From Symsagittifera roscoffensis (lineage: Eukaryota; Xenacoelomorpha; Acoela; Convolutidae): a stretch of 60,000 nucleotides of DNA. Positions 43,407-54,073 of the stretch are shown here, one piece after another (the first letter of the stretch is position 1; every line of letters starts with the position of its first letter). The stretch lies in NCBI RefSeq assembly GCF_963678635.1, contig NC_087066.1, positions 46,179,225 to 46,239,224 on the forward strand. Reading direction: 5' to 3'. The translations under genes were made by a program, and so were the position numbers. A model generated the notes under the pieces. That model had not been told where the DNA came from. It was given only the letters and a program-made list of their open reading frames with translations, and did no database searches.

Positions 43407-44753
43407 GAAGTATTTAAATTATTCTTTTAACAAGCAGTACAAAATAACATTCAAGCTATTTCAATCAACTAAGCCATAAATTCACTGCTTGTTGGGACAA
43501 CCCAGGAGTAGTTCAACTCATGGAGGGTGCCCCAGATAAGATAATATTTGAGGAGCATCAAATACATAATTATATAAGGTGACATTTTAGAAGAGAATTT
43601 CAAAAATCTGATAATTGTCAAACAGATATGTGTCCTTAAAGTTGTTAAAAAAACGTTCGAACTGGGATTTGGTCATTTTTTCTATATCGGGAGGCAACAA
43701 TTCGTTGTTTTTAATAAAATTATAAACTCGAGTTATTCGTCGCGTAGCTGACTTTTCCATCATTTTACTTTTAAAACTAACAGTGGGTAAAAGTTTTGCC
43801 GCTGTTCTTCTGGTTGTTCTTAAGTAAGAAGTTTCATTAATGTTTAGAAATTTTACAGGTGAAGTTTTACTCAGGAGACCGAAAGCTTCCTTGAAAATAT
43901 GAGCCGCATACAATTCATAAACTGTGTAAATTTTGTGCTTAATCGCTAGGTCTTGAACTGAATCGCTGTATTTTTTGCGAAATACAGTTCTGATTATTCG
44001 TTTCTGTAAAAGATTAATTGATTGTAGGTCAGTTTTTGATGCACTCCCGTATGTTAAAATACCGTACTCAATTATTGATTTAGCATAGGCATTATAAAAC
44101 ATCAATAGCTGTTTTGTGCTGAAAAAACTTCTAGTTTTGAGTAATAGGCCATTGAACTGACGTAATTTTTTGTTCACTTTATCTATATGATCCTTAAAAC
44201 TGAGCTTATTGTCGATTATTAGACCTAAATATTTTGTTTTGTAGGAATTTTCAATTTTATGAGATGCAAAGGTAATTTCCGTCAGATGATTGTTACCAAA
44301 AGAGACTAGATTGCATTTTGCTGGATTAACAGTAAGCCCATTATTAACAAACCACTCCTGACTGAGGTATAAGGCACTTAAAAAATCTTTTTTGTTGTTG
44401 CAAAAAATCGTTGGATCATCAGCGTATAGAACGGAGTTGGCTTTACCAAGTTGTGTCGGCAAATCATTTATGTACAGTAAAAACAATAGTGGCCCCAGAA
44501 CTGACCCCTGAGGAACGCCATATTTTATCAAACGTTTTTCTGACCAACATTTATTATAATCAACAAACTGAAATCTATATGATAAATAACTTTGTAATAG
44601 CTGCAAAAATTTTCCTCTAAACCCGTTTTTTTTCAAGCTTGGACAGCAATCTTTCATGATTTATTGTATCAAATGCTTTGGTCAGGTCTACGAAGCAGGA
44701 TTAACAGGTGCATTTTTTGTCAATACTTTTACGTAAAAATTCTGTAAAGTTTC
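43407..44753 (-). mobile_element. CR1/L2-like LINE, truncated copy 1
   Basis: The minus-strand frame 44657-43587 encodes 356 residues from mid reverse transcriptase to the C-terminus: YGVPQGSVLGPLLFLLYIND, then the YADD box, here YADDPT where copy 2 has YADDTT. An A-run indel near 44630 breaks the frame before the LTKAFDTINH motif. Unlike copy 2, the C-terminus ends ...FKDTYLFDNYQIFEILF without a frameshift, probably the native end. The 5' end is cut at 44753 by the tandem-duplication junction, not by normal insertion. Confidence 0.85.
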
Positions 44754-45471
44754 TGATAAACGTAACGTAGTTTGTGAAAACTGGCGTGTTAATTGAAATC
44801 CAAAAACTAAACTCAATATTCGAAACTAGAAAACTATCACGAATTTTCGTTCCATTTGCTTTTTGCCTACTTTGCAGCAAATAAATTTAAATTGAACTGA
44901 AAAGTGCACATACACCTAAAGGCATTCAGAAAGGCAATAATATCATTGACGACACTTTTTGAGGTCACTACTGTAGTTATTGGAGCATTGTAGGACTTTT
45001 CCTGATTAAAAAAAGCCGGAAACACTTGAATAGATGTCCACTGGTCCAAAAACAAAACTAACTCCTTTAAAAATTTTTGTCATTCAAACATCACAGTCGC
45101 CTCGAATTGTTTATTTTAAAAAACCAATTTATGCCTTTCAGAAAATATTTTAAAACATTCAAAATCCGAGTTAACATTGACAACACAACAGGACGACTGC
45201 CAATTATATTAAGAACTATTTTAATCGAAAAAACTCCAAGCTTTGAAAATTATGCCGGCAAAAAATGAGCAGACAAACAGAAGTACATCAAATCAATTTT
45301 TCCCTAAAAAATTATTTCTTAGATACTAAAAAAAGAACAAGGTCCGACCGGAACCCGAACCCCAGCCGCCTTAACTCTAGACCAAGTGCGGAAGATCCTG
45401 CAAGTCGATAAGGTTCAATAATGAAGCAAGTTCAATTTCTAACAGATTTGTAAGTTCTCTACGGAAAACAG

Positions 45472-45879
45472 TCTAGTTCTCTATTACAAGTTCAAGAGTA
45501 AAGACATAAAACTTCAAACCACTGAAATAAAAAAAAACGATCTAAATAAGTGAAAAATCTATCGTTAATTAACCCTAAATAATACCTCATATAATTTACA
45601 ATTAAGTTTGCGCCTTTCGTACATCACACTCTCCCGCTTCTTCAGATAACAGAGATCAGTTCACAAGCGGAAATAGAGGGGGGCAGACGCCCCCCGTCAG
45701 GGATTCGACCCCCTGACAACCCGAAGGTTCCCTTCTTTGAACTTTTTTACGATATCCATTTTTGACTGAACAGACTCTAAATTTTTTCTTAAGTCGCCTT
45801 TGGCGCCAATATATACCAATTTTGAGGGGCAGCGCGCGGCAATCAATTTGGTCAACCTACAAAAAGGTCGATAAAGTTT
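45472..45879 (+). repeat. 408-bp direct repeat, left of LINE copy 2
   Basis: The block TCTAGTTCTCTATTACAAG...GATAAAGTTT is repeated at 48454-48861 with very few differences and also at 42999-43406 in the first tandem unit. It borders the LINE 3' end exactly. It contains two adjacent hairpins (next entry). If it is a target-site duplication it is far longer than usual for LINEs. Confidence 0.85.
45678..45717. other. Two adjacent GC-rich hairpins (also at 43205-43244 and 48660-48699)
   Basis: GGGGGGCAGACGCCCCCC folds with a 7-bp stem and AGAC loop. It is followed directly by GTCAGGG-ATTCGACC-CCCTGAC, another 7-bp stem. Read on the minus strand the second contains GGGTCGAATCC, close to a pol III B box, so a SINE-like origin is possible, but no A box is placed upstream. 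All three copies of the 408-bp module keep both stems. Confidence 0.7.
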
Positions 45880-48453
45880 GAAGTATTTAAATTATTCTTT
45901 TAACAAGCAGTACAAAATAACATTCAAGCTATTTCAATCAACTAAGCCATAAATTCACTGCTTGTTGGGACAACCCAGGAGTAGTTCAACTCATGGAGGG
46001 TGCCCCAGATAAGATAATATTTGAGGAGCATCAAATACATAATTATATAAGGTGACATTTTAGAAAAGAATTTCAAAAATCTGATAATTGTCAAACAGAT
46101 ATGTGTCCTTAAAGTTGTTAAAAAACGTTCGAACTGGGATTTGGTCATTTTTTCTATATCGGGAGGCAACAATTCGTTGTTTTTAATAAAATTATAAACT
46201 CGAGTTATTCGTCGCGTAGCTGACTTTTCCATCATTTTACTTTTAAAACTAACAGTGGGTAAAAGTTTTGCAGCTGTTCTTCTGGTTGTTCTTAAGTAAG
46301 AAGTTTCATTAATGTTTAGAAATTTTACAGGTGAAGTTTTACTCAGGAGACCGAAAGCTTCCTTGAAAATATGAGCCGCATACAATTCATAAACTGTGTA
46401 TATTTTGTGCTTAATCGCTAGGTCTTGAACTGAATCGCTGTATTTTTTGCGAAATACAGTTCTGATTATTCGTTTCTGTAAAAGATTAATTGATTGTAGG
46501 TCAGTTTTTGATGCACTCCCGTATGTTAAAATACCGTACTCAATTATTGATTTAGCATAGGCATTATAAAACATCAATAGCTGTTTTGTGCTGAAAAAAC
46601 TTCTAGTTTTGAGTAATAGGCCATTGAACTGACGTAATTTTTTGTTCACTTTATCTATATGATCCTTAAAACTGAGCTTATTGTCGATTATTAGACCTAA
46701 ATATTTTGTTTTGTAGGAATTTTCAATTTTGTGAGATGCAAAGGTAATTTCCGTCAGATGATTGTTATTAAAAGAGACTAGATTGCATTTTGCTGGATTA
46801 ACAGTAAGCCCATTATTAACAAACCACTCCTGACTGAGGTATAAGGCACTTAAAAAATCTTTTTTGTTGTTGCAAAAAATCGTTGTATCATCAGCGTATA
46901 GAACGGAGTTGGCTTTACCAAGTTGTGTCGGCAAATCATTTATGTACAGTAAAAACAATAGTGGCCCCAGAACTGACCCCTGAGGAACGCCATATTTTAT
47001 CAAACGTTTTTCTGACCAACATTTATTATAATCAACAAACTGAAATCTATATGATAAATAACTTTGTAATATCTGCAAAAATTTTCCTCTAAACCCGTTT
47101 TTTTCAAGCTTGGACAGCAATCTTTCATGATTTATTGTATCAAATGCTTTGGTCAGGTCTACGAAGCAGGATTGACAGGTGCATTTTTTGTCAATACTTT
47201 TACGTAAAGTTTCTGTAAACTCTAAAAGTGCATAAGTACATGAATGTTTTGGTCGAAAACTAAATTGGCTATCACTCAAAACCTTGTTCTTATTTATAAA
47301 GCTCATCATTCTGTAGAAAATGATCTTTTCAAAAACTTTATCAATTGATGTAAGTAGACTGATTGGTCTGTAGTTGCCCGCGTCATGACTGATCCATCTT
47401 TGTATATTGGAATAACTCGAGCAACTTTCAAGTCGGAAGGATAATATCCTTCATCAAAACATTGGTTAAATAGCTCAGTTAATGGTTGACTGATAACTGG
47501 AAGGGTTTGTTTAATTGTTTTATTGCTTATACCATCATGACCAATACTGTTACCGTTTTTCAATTTCTTAATCGCATTAGTTGTTTCTTTTATTGTTATT
47601 GGAGCAAAAACAAATGTGTTACTAATAATATTTGACTTAACCTTTTTGTTATCTGTAAATTTTGCTGCAAGTTTTTCACCAATACTGTTAAAATATTCAT
47701 TAAATTTTGTCGCGTTTATTAAATTTCCTGAAACATTTTTTGCTTTACCCCAAAGCGATCGTATTGTAGAGAAAAGCTCTTTAGAGTTGCTGAAATTAGC
47801 TGTACTTTTGTCGTAAAAAGCAATCTTGGCATTACGAATTGTTTTATTGCAGATATTCCGTTCCTTTTTATAATTTTTGTGGTTTTCAGGGGTGGGATTT
47901 TTGATCAATTTTTTGTAACATTTGTTCTTTTGTTGGCGCTGTTTTTGGCATTCATTTGTTATCCAAGATTTTTTTGAGTTTTTAAAAGATTGATAGGGTG
48001 CAAATCTATCCAAAGCTTGGTTTATACTTCTAGTTATATGGGCTAACTTTTTATCAACAGACCAATTTGCCTCAATTTTAGATAGAAATTGGTGTATTAA
48101 AAACAAATATTTTAATATGCTAATATAGTTTCTTGAAAAATTAAAATTTCTTTTCCAATTACGGGGGAAATTTCTTTTGTTTTGTGGTCGATCGCTGGCA
48201 TTTAAAAAATTAACAAGAGCATAATGATCGCTTATATTACAACGCAGAGTCGCAATGTCGTAGAAAGTGTTACTTATTGAGTGGTCAATGCAAGTCATTG
48301 TGCTCGGGGTAATTCTAGTTGCTTCGCAATTGTTTATATGTAAACCATACATGTTGATCAGGCCTTGGTACTTTTTAGTTTGAGAGTTCTCTTTTGAGAT
48401 ATCAATATTAAAATCCCCACAAATAATTATGTCTTTATTTCGTTCGCTCTTTA
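45880..48453 (-). mobile_element. CR1/L2-like LINE, longer copy 2 (5'-truncated)
   Basis: Reading from 48453 leftward, the frame opens with IIICGDFNIDI, the central motif of the APE-type endonuclease, then CIDHSI and ISDHYAL (the SDH motif), a linker, and the start of the reverse transcriptase (GHDGISNKTI, RVIPIYKDG). A one-base deletion near 47390 shifts the frame, which resumes as YRPISLL...FVDLTKAFDTINH, GVPQGSVLGPLL and YADDTTIF to 45942. The N-terminal half of the endonuclease and any ORF1 are missing. A shorter A run near 46125 frameshifts the last 40 residues. The element is flanked by 408-bp direct repeats. Confidence 0.85.
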
Positions 48454-48861
48454 TCTAGTTCTCTATTACAAGTTCAAGAGTAAAGACATAAAACTTCAAA
48501 CCACTGAAATAAAAAATAACGATCTAAATAAGTGAAAAATCTATCGTTAATTAACCCTAAATAATACCTCATATAATTTACAATTAAGTTTGCGCCTTTC
48601 GTACATCACACTCTCCCGCTTCTTCAGTTAACAGAGATCAGTTCACAAGCGGAAATAGAGGGGGGCAGACGCCCCCCGTCAGGGATTCGACCCCCTGACA
48701 ACCCGAAGGTTCCCTTCTTTGAACTTTTTTACGATATCCATTTTTGACTGAACAGACTCTAAATTTTTTCTTAAGTCGCCTTTGGCGCCAATATATACCA
48801 ATTTTGAGGGGCAGCGCGCGGCAATCAATTTGGTCAACCTACAAAAAGGTCGATAAAGTTT
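48454..48861 (+). repeat. 408-bp direct repeat, right of LINE copy 2
   Basis: Copy of 45472-45879 beginning exactly where the LINE 5' truncation ends. After it comes unrelated DNA (CGAAAGTTTTTTG...). One visible substitution is CTTCAGTTAACAG versus CTTCAGATAACAG. Confidence 0.85.
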
Positions 48862-50575
48862 CGAAAGTTTTTTGAAAATCCACCACCAACCCCTAAATCC
48901 CCCCCCCCCCCGAGAAAATCCTAGATTCGCCCGTGGATCACTTGATTTGCTGGTAACTTGTTTTTGAAAAGCTGCTGGTATATCCATAGATGGAAGTTAT
49001 CCATTGGATTCTCTTGTATATCGGTCAAAATGACGAAACTGAGATTTGAACATCATAATGCAAAAATCCTCACAGAGTACTAAAGACGCAACTACTGTTC
49101 TGATTGAAAAACGAACTATTCTGGAAATCGAACTATTCTGATAGAAAAAATGCTGGAATATAATTTGAATTCACTAATCCTATCCGTAAAATTCATTATA
49201 AAAGAGAGAGATAGAGATAAATATTTTTGAACAGCCATTGGTGTCGATCAGTTTACAATGACCAGCTAAACTATAAATTCAAATTAAATCCTCAAGTATG
49301 ATCACAAATTCAGCAGAGCAGAACATAACAAGCAAATAGAACGTCCATTATCTAAGGGCAGAAAATGAAACGAAGAAACCTCCACGGCGACTATAATTTG
49401 CTCTGAAATTGCAAGACGCCGTATTCAGAATAGAAAACGAGCTGAGATAAAATAAAAATACAAATTCAAAATCAAAAGTCTTTTTCCTGTTAGACTCTTT
49501 CCCCCAAACTCGTGGAAGTCATTTTACGACACAAACTCCACATGTCATACATGTACCAAAATATTGACGCGGAATTCAATTTTTTATTTCGTAAAACTTT
49601 TTTTGTGCTTTTCAAAAAACTTCGCTAAACCCCCCCCCCCCCCCCATTCAGCGCCAAACTACTTCAAACTTTTGCCTATATTTCATTCTAGGTCGATTTG
49701 AGCATAAGTATTTCCTTTTTAGACGATATTGTCTGAGTTCAAAATTTTTTACCAAGAGGGACTAACAGAAAGACCAGTGAAAGACATTGAGCATCATTTT
49801 TAACTAAAACAGACAGTTGGAAGAGAGTCATGAACGCAAAATAAAAATTATCTTGGCTTGTTTTTTTGAAAAACTTCAACTTTCGAATTTCAAAGAATCA
49901 AAATATGGCCTTCTGAAAACTAAATTCCACTTTAGTTCGAAATTAGAACTTGATCACGTTTTTCGTGACATTTACATTTTTTCTGTTCGCCAACGGAGTT
50001 TGCCCTTTTTCAACAAGGGAAATGAACTGAACTTAAAAAGAAATTAAACGTAAAATTGCTAAAAATCTAATTGAGTGTGAAAAAGTTTCAAGCCGTTTTC
50101 CTGAAAAACGCCACTAAAGACCTATATAAGAGTATTCACTACGTTCATGACTCTTAAAAATCCTTGAGCAGCGAACCTTCTGTTTAAGTCGGCAGTATTT
50201 AACTCTATTACATCTCAATACTTCAGTATTTCAGCTCAATGTCTATCAAACCACGAAAAGAAAAATTTAGACACAAATATCAGCGCAATCATTTTAGAGA
50301 TAAAAGATTTAAGCAAATGGAATAAAAAAACTATAAAAATAAAATTGCTGAAAGCAAAATTGTCAATATTTTTCAAATAATTGCTCATTTTTAAATTATT
50401 TATAATTCAACTTATTGTCTCTAGCGCTAGCTTAGTGGCAAATACATTTTATCTGGTAAGCTAATCGCGATCTCTCATTATCAGTTTCATAACGACTGGT
50501 CTCAGGCTTTGAAGCAGTATTAATTTTGGGGGTGCCATTTTTGGACATGGATAATAGTTTTTTTTAGTTCTGTTG
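48862..50575. other. No gene seen; poly-C tracts
   Basis: AT-rich DNA with two homopolymer C runs, 13 bases at 48899-48911 and 16 bases at 49630-49645, each next to an A/T-rich AACTTCGC- or TTTCGAAAG-like phrase. A short plus frame at 49817-50047 is unsupported. The 3' UTR of the PTIP-like gene should lie at the right end; no exact AATAAA is seen on the minus strand close to the stop. Confidence 0.5.
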
Positions 50576-53500
50576 TCAGAACATTTTGAGATTGTCCAGG
50601 ATGTTGAGAGCGTTTTTCTTGATAAACTCGTCGTCATTTTCCACTCCGCTCTCGTTGCCCTTTTCGCTGTCGTTTTCGTCCTCACTCGAGAGATCATCAA
50701 AGCCAATGACCTTTGCTAGTGATGTGTATTGTGTTGTTTGCTTCTGCATTTGACCAATTTTTGAACAGGAGGGCGAAGAGCCCATCATATTCGCAGTCAT
50801 ACTCGGTGAGATTTGTTGCGAGTTGGGAGGAGAGGGTAAAGTCAAGGAGGACGTTGAAATGGATTGCACGAGGGGTCGCTGGTTCAAGCAGTTCATACCA
50901 GGTAGCTGTTGCTGGTGACGTTGGTATCCCATTTGAGTCTGGGGGTCCATTGCCAGCCGACTATATTTGAAGCCCACATCACTTTTACCATTAATAAAAC
51001 TGCTAGCGACCTTGTTCGAGAGTGAGGATGCAGTGCCAGGTGTTGTAGAGCTCGAGTTTGAGGCGACTAAGAGGAGTCCTTGCTGTTGTACAGTACTCAC
51101 CGGGGTCGTGTCTTCTACCCCACTCTCACTGAAGTAGTCGCTGCAAACAGAAGGCGTCATCGCATGTTGCTGTTGTTGCATCTCATTCAATAACAACACA
51201 CTCGATGCCACGTCCACTCCATTAGTGTCGAAACAGCTGTCATTTGATGATGTCATCACTCCCTCATCGGTCAGTTGATTCAAGAGGTCCGATTGGTTAA
51301 TTTGGGATCCACTACGCTGATGTTGCAGTTTTTGAACCAGATTGTTTTCCAATGAGAACTGCGGCTGAAACTGGCTGTTCGAAAAAGCCGTACTCGTGCT
51401 GTTGCTATCTGTGAATTGAGAGGTATATGGTGCATTTGAATTTGTCAATTCTGTTAAGAGGGGCACCGAGTTTGTCTGACTAAACGCCTTGCCTATTGAA
51501 GAGGAGTTCTGACTGATATTACCACGATCACTACTACTGAATCGCGGTTGCGTAGTCGAATCGAGGCGAGTTTCAAATTTGGCCATGTCAAATGGATTGT
51601 TCACAAAGGCGCCGGGTGAAATTTGACCGCCATTTGAAGTCTGCATTGAGCTAGAACAAGGCTGCAGATTAAAGGCGGCGGCGCCAGTCGAGGACGTAGT
51701 AACTTGTGGGCAATTGTTGGAGCTCAAAAAATGATTGAAAGTGTCGTAATAACTAATTGGTTCAGACTTTATATTCACTCCATGTCTTGAGGCAGAGGAA
51801 GTGTTCGAAATATCGCCGAGGAGAAAGTTTCCATTGGGTAGTTTGTTGTTGCCCTCGGCAAAGGAAGAAGACAAAGAAGATGAGGATGAGATGCGAATCT
51901 TGTTCTCGGACACCAGTTGTCTGAAGGGTATCTTGTAACATTGCGCTATGTTGCTACTACTATTACTAACAGTTCCACTAGTCGGCTCTGTTATGACATC
52001 TTGCACGACTAAGTGATCAGTGTCCGATTTGTACTCACTGACTATTGCATTGTACCAACCAGGTACAAATGTTGTTCCTCTTAATTGCCTTTCGTCCCAG
52101 AATATTTCCACGCAACTTCCCCGTGTTTTCATTTCGGACAAGCAATCGCTGATACCTTCTTGCGAGGAGGCACCGTTCTCATCTAATGCACATTGTTCGC
52201 CTGAGACAACTTTCGAGCTATCTTGCTTCGGTTTAAGTTTCCTGAACTTCATCACAATCTTGTTTCCATCCATAATCACTATTTCAGAACTGTATTTGGA
52301 ATACAGCGCATTTAAAGCTGGATTGACTTTTGAGGATCTGGTTTTCATTTTGCTCGTTGTTTTGTCTTCACGATTAGTCAATGCTGTTTCCACTTTCAGT
52401 TCCTGAGAAAGTTTTTCATTATGAAACGGTTGCTTATCACTAACAAGAGCGAGGGGACTGGATGTCTGCTGGAAGTCTTGAGAAGGAAACCTAACATCGA
52501 CAGTGATGTCCAACTGTGTCGTCGTGGGTTTGTCCAGAAAAGGAGACGACTCGAATGCAGAACTCTTCTGGGAGCTGGATTCATTAGGAGAGTAGAACGT
52601 GTTCTGTAGGAACTCAGTCTGGTCGTTCTGAGGCACTGACGCTACTAGTTGTTGCAAGTCCAGCAGTGCCCGGATCCTGGGGTTGGCTTCGGCGTCTAGC
52701 CAAGCTCCTTGCCGGTTAATTTCATTGATTAGACTCGTAGACAGAAAGTGACAAGGGCAAGAACAGTCAAAATTGTTCCCAGTCAGAAACTCCTTGACCG
52801 CTTTAAGAACTTCATTAGAAAGAAACTTCTTCACGTCGTTGACAAGGAACTTGCAGCCTCTTAGACAGCATTCTGGTGGTACTCGATTGTCAAACTCGCC
52901 TGGATTGGGTTTCAGGAAGTCACAGAGGCGGCGTTTCTCGGGCTTGGCTTCATATTGGAATTGTAGTGGACGTTTGCGCGGCAGTCTGATGATTCTTTTC
53001 GCTTTCACGGGGGTCGAGTTCAAGCTTCGATTACTTTGATTTGTTACTTGTTGAGGTTCAGTTTTGACGGATTCAGTTGTAACTATGGGCGTTGCGGGAC
53101 TCTTAGCTGAATTTGAGATTCCAGGTAAAGTGCCCATTGCTTTGGAACAAGGCACTCCAGCTGTATTGACAAGACTGGCAGCCTTTTCCTTCTTCTTTTC
53201 CCGGTCTGCCAGAGCAGGAGGAGCTCCGTGACCGGAATGAAAAAATTGGATATTCGCTTTTACAAACTTAGAGTTTGCTTTTTTGGCTGCTGCAGATTTA
53301 TTTTTATCGGCGTTTGCCAGATCTAAAATGGAGGGATCCTTTAATGGCGACGTAAGACCTATTGACAGCTGAGGCTCTTCTTTAATAACAATTTGTTCTG
53401 GTCGGTTCTGGTGCAGAAAACTATTCCCGATGGGCGAGCTGGCAGTTAATCTAGGATGGTACGCTTCAATTGGTTCCAACTGTCCTTTCGTAAGACATGC

Positions 53501-54073
53501 AATCACCCAATCCGGCGTCACAATAGAAATTCGGTCGGACATTTTGAGTGACTTGGTATATTTTAAGCTTTGATTGGTAGCAGAGATGAGGAGGTTGCAT
53601 CTGCTGTCCAAGAAAATCAAGCAGAGAGCTCCAAAGTGACTCATGACGAACCAGAGTTTCCGTCTGTCCTCGTGCGACAGACCACTGAAGGAGACGATGA
53701 GTCCCTCGAAGAAGGCCATGGACTTGGGTGAGAAGAGGGTGGGGTTGAGGATGTTATGGAGCATGATGGAAGAGATGGCCCATGACTCATCCACCACCAC
53801 TGCCTGTGAGTACAGCTCACTTAGGTTTGATACGTGCTGGTCCTTGTGCATGTGTGTGCCCACTATGATGTGTGTGACGTCATCACTCATAAATCGGGAC
53901 TCCTCCGCCCCGTTCTGGGTGAGTGCACGAGTCACTGGCTGAGACACTCCCACTCCGTAGAAGCGCAGCACAGTGAACAACCGCGAGACACTCCCTGTTC
54001 CTCCCCCTCCTCCTCCTCTGTGGTCGCCATCCTCTCCTCCGCCTCCAAAAGAGGCTAAGTCTACTCCACTCAT
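50576..54073 (-). CDS. PTIP-like tandem BRCT protein, single coding exon
   Basis: An uninterrupted frame of about 1165 codons. I choose the Met at 54073 because an acceptor TTGTAATTTCAG ends at 54082, between it and the more upstream ATG at 54103, implying a spliced 5' UTR. Residues about 28-105 form BRCT1 (VTHIIVG, W98) and 114-207 form BRCT2 (FEGLIVSFSGL, IVTPDWV with W189). The order FSP...EDR..LW...C..L...YHPRL is that of the N-terminal BRCT pair of PTIP/PAXIP1, a nuclear adaptor in DNA-damage response and H3K4 methyltransferase complexes. Then follow a basic segment, a Cys-rich block (C402, C403, C407, C437, C439, C441, H442), a Tudor/chromo-like module (about 650-727), a long Ser/Gln/Asn-rich region and an acidic tail. 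The C-terminal BRCTs of vertebrate PTIP are absent. Orthology is likely but not proven; other BRCT adaptors remain possible. Confidence 0.8.
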   Translation of the reverse strand: MSGVDLASFGGGGEDGDHRGGGGGGTGSVSRLFTVLRFYGVGVSQPVTRALTQNGAEESRFMSDDVTHIIVGTHMHKDQHVSNLSELYSQAVVVDESWAISSIMLHNILNPTLFSPKSMAFFEGLIVSFSGLSHEDRRKLWFVMSHFGALCLIFLDSRCNLLISATNQSLKYTKSLKMSDRISIVTPDWVIACLTKGQLEPIEAYHPRLTASSPIGNSFLHQNRPEQIVIKEEPQLSIGLTSPLKDPSILDLANADKNKSAAAKKANSKFVKANIQFFHSGHGAPPALADREKKKEKAASLVNTAGVPCSKAMGTLPGISNSAKSPATPIVTTESVKTEPQQVTNQSNRSLNSTPVKAKRIIRLPRKRPLQFQYEAKPEKRRLCDFLKPNPGEFDNRVPPECCLRGCKFLVNDVKKFLSNEVLKAVKEFLTGNNFDCSCPCHFLSTSLINEINRQGAWLDAEANPRIRALLDLQQLVASVPQNDQTEFLQNTFYSPNESSSQKSSAFESSPFLDKPTTTQLDITVDVRFPSQDFQQTSSPLALVSDKQPFHNEKLSQELKVETALTNREDKTTSKMKTRSSKVNPALNALYSKYSSEIVIMDGNKIVMKFRKLKPKQDSSKVVSGEQCALDENGASSQEGISDCLSEMKTRGSCVEIFWDERQLRGTTFVPGWYNAIVSEYKSDTDHLVVQDVITEPTSGTVSNSSSNIAQCYKIPFRQLVSENKIRISSSSSLSSSFAEGNNKLPNGNFLLGDISNTSSASRHGVNIKSEPISYYDTFNHFLSSNNCPQVTTSSTGAAAFNLQPCSSSMQTSNGGQISPGAFVNNPFDMAKFETRLDSTTQPRFSSSDRGNISQNSSSIGKAFSQTNSVPLLTELTNSNAPYTSQFTDSNSTSTAFSNSQFQPQFSLENNLVQKLQHQRSGSQINQSDLLNQLTDEGVMTSSNDSCFDTNGVDVASSVLLLNEMQQQQHAMTPSVCSDYFSESGVEDTTPVSTVQQQGLLLVASNSSSTTPGTASSLSNKVASSFINGKSDVGFKYSRLAMDPQTQMGYQRHQQQLPGMNCLNQRPLVQSISTSSLTLPSPPNSQQISPSMTANMMGSSPSCSKIGQMQKQTTQYTSLAKVIGFDDLSSEDENDSEKGNESGVENDDEFIKKNALNILDNLKMF

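Larger units (their letters stand above)
42279..47212. repeat. 2.475-kb tandem duplication containing a LINE
   Basis: Sequence starting TGATAAACGTAACG at 42279 recurs at 44754 and remains nearly identical to about 47212. Each unit has about 720 bp of AT-rich DNA, about 407 bp of a GC-richer module and the 3' part of a minus-strand LINE. The first unit ends abruptly inside the LINE at 44753, and the second continues into the longer LINE. Few differences exist, so the duplication is young. Confidence 0.85.

Noticed and set aside
45472-48861. LTR retrotransposon
   Set aside because: The internal protein has APE endonuclease GDFN and SDH motifs and a LINE-type reverse transcriptase. No protease, RNase H or integrase, primer-binding site or polypurine tract was seen.
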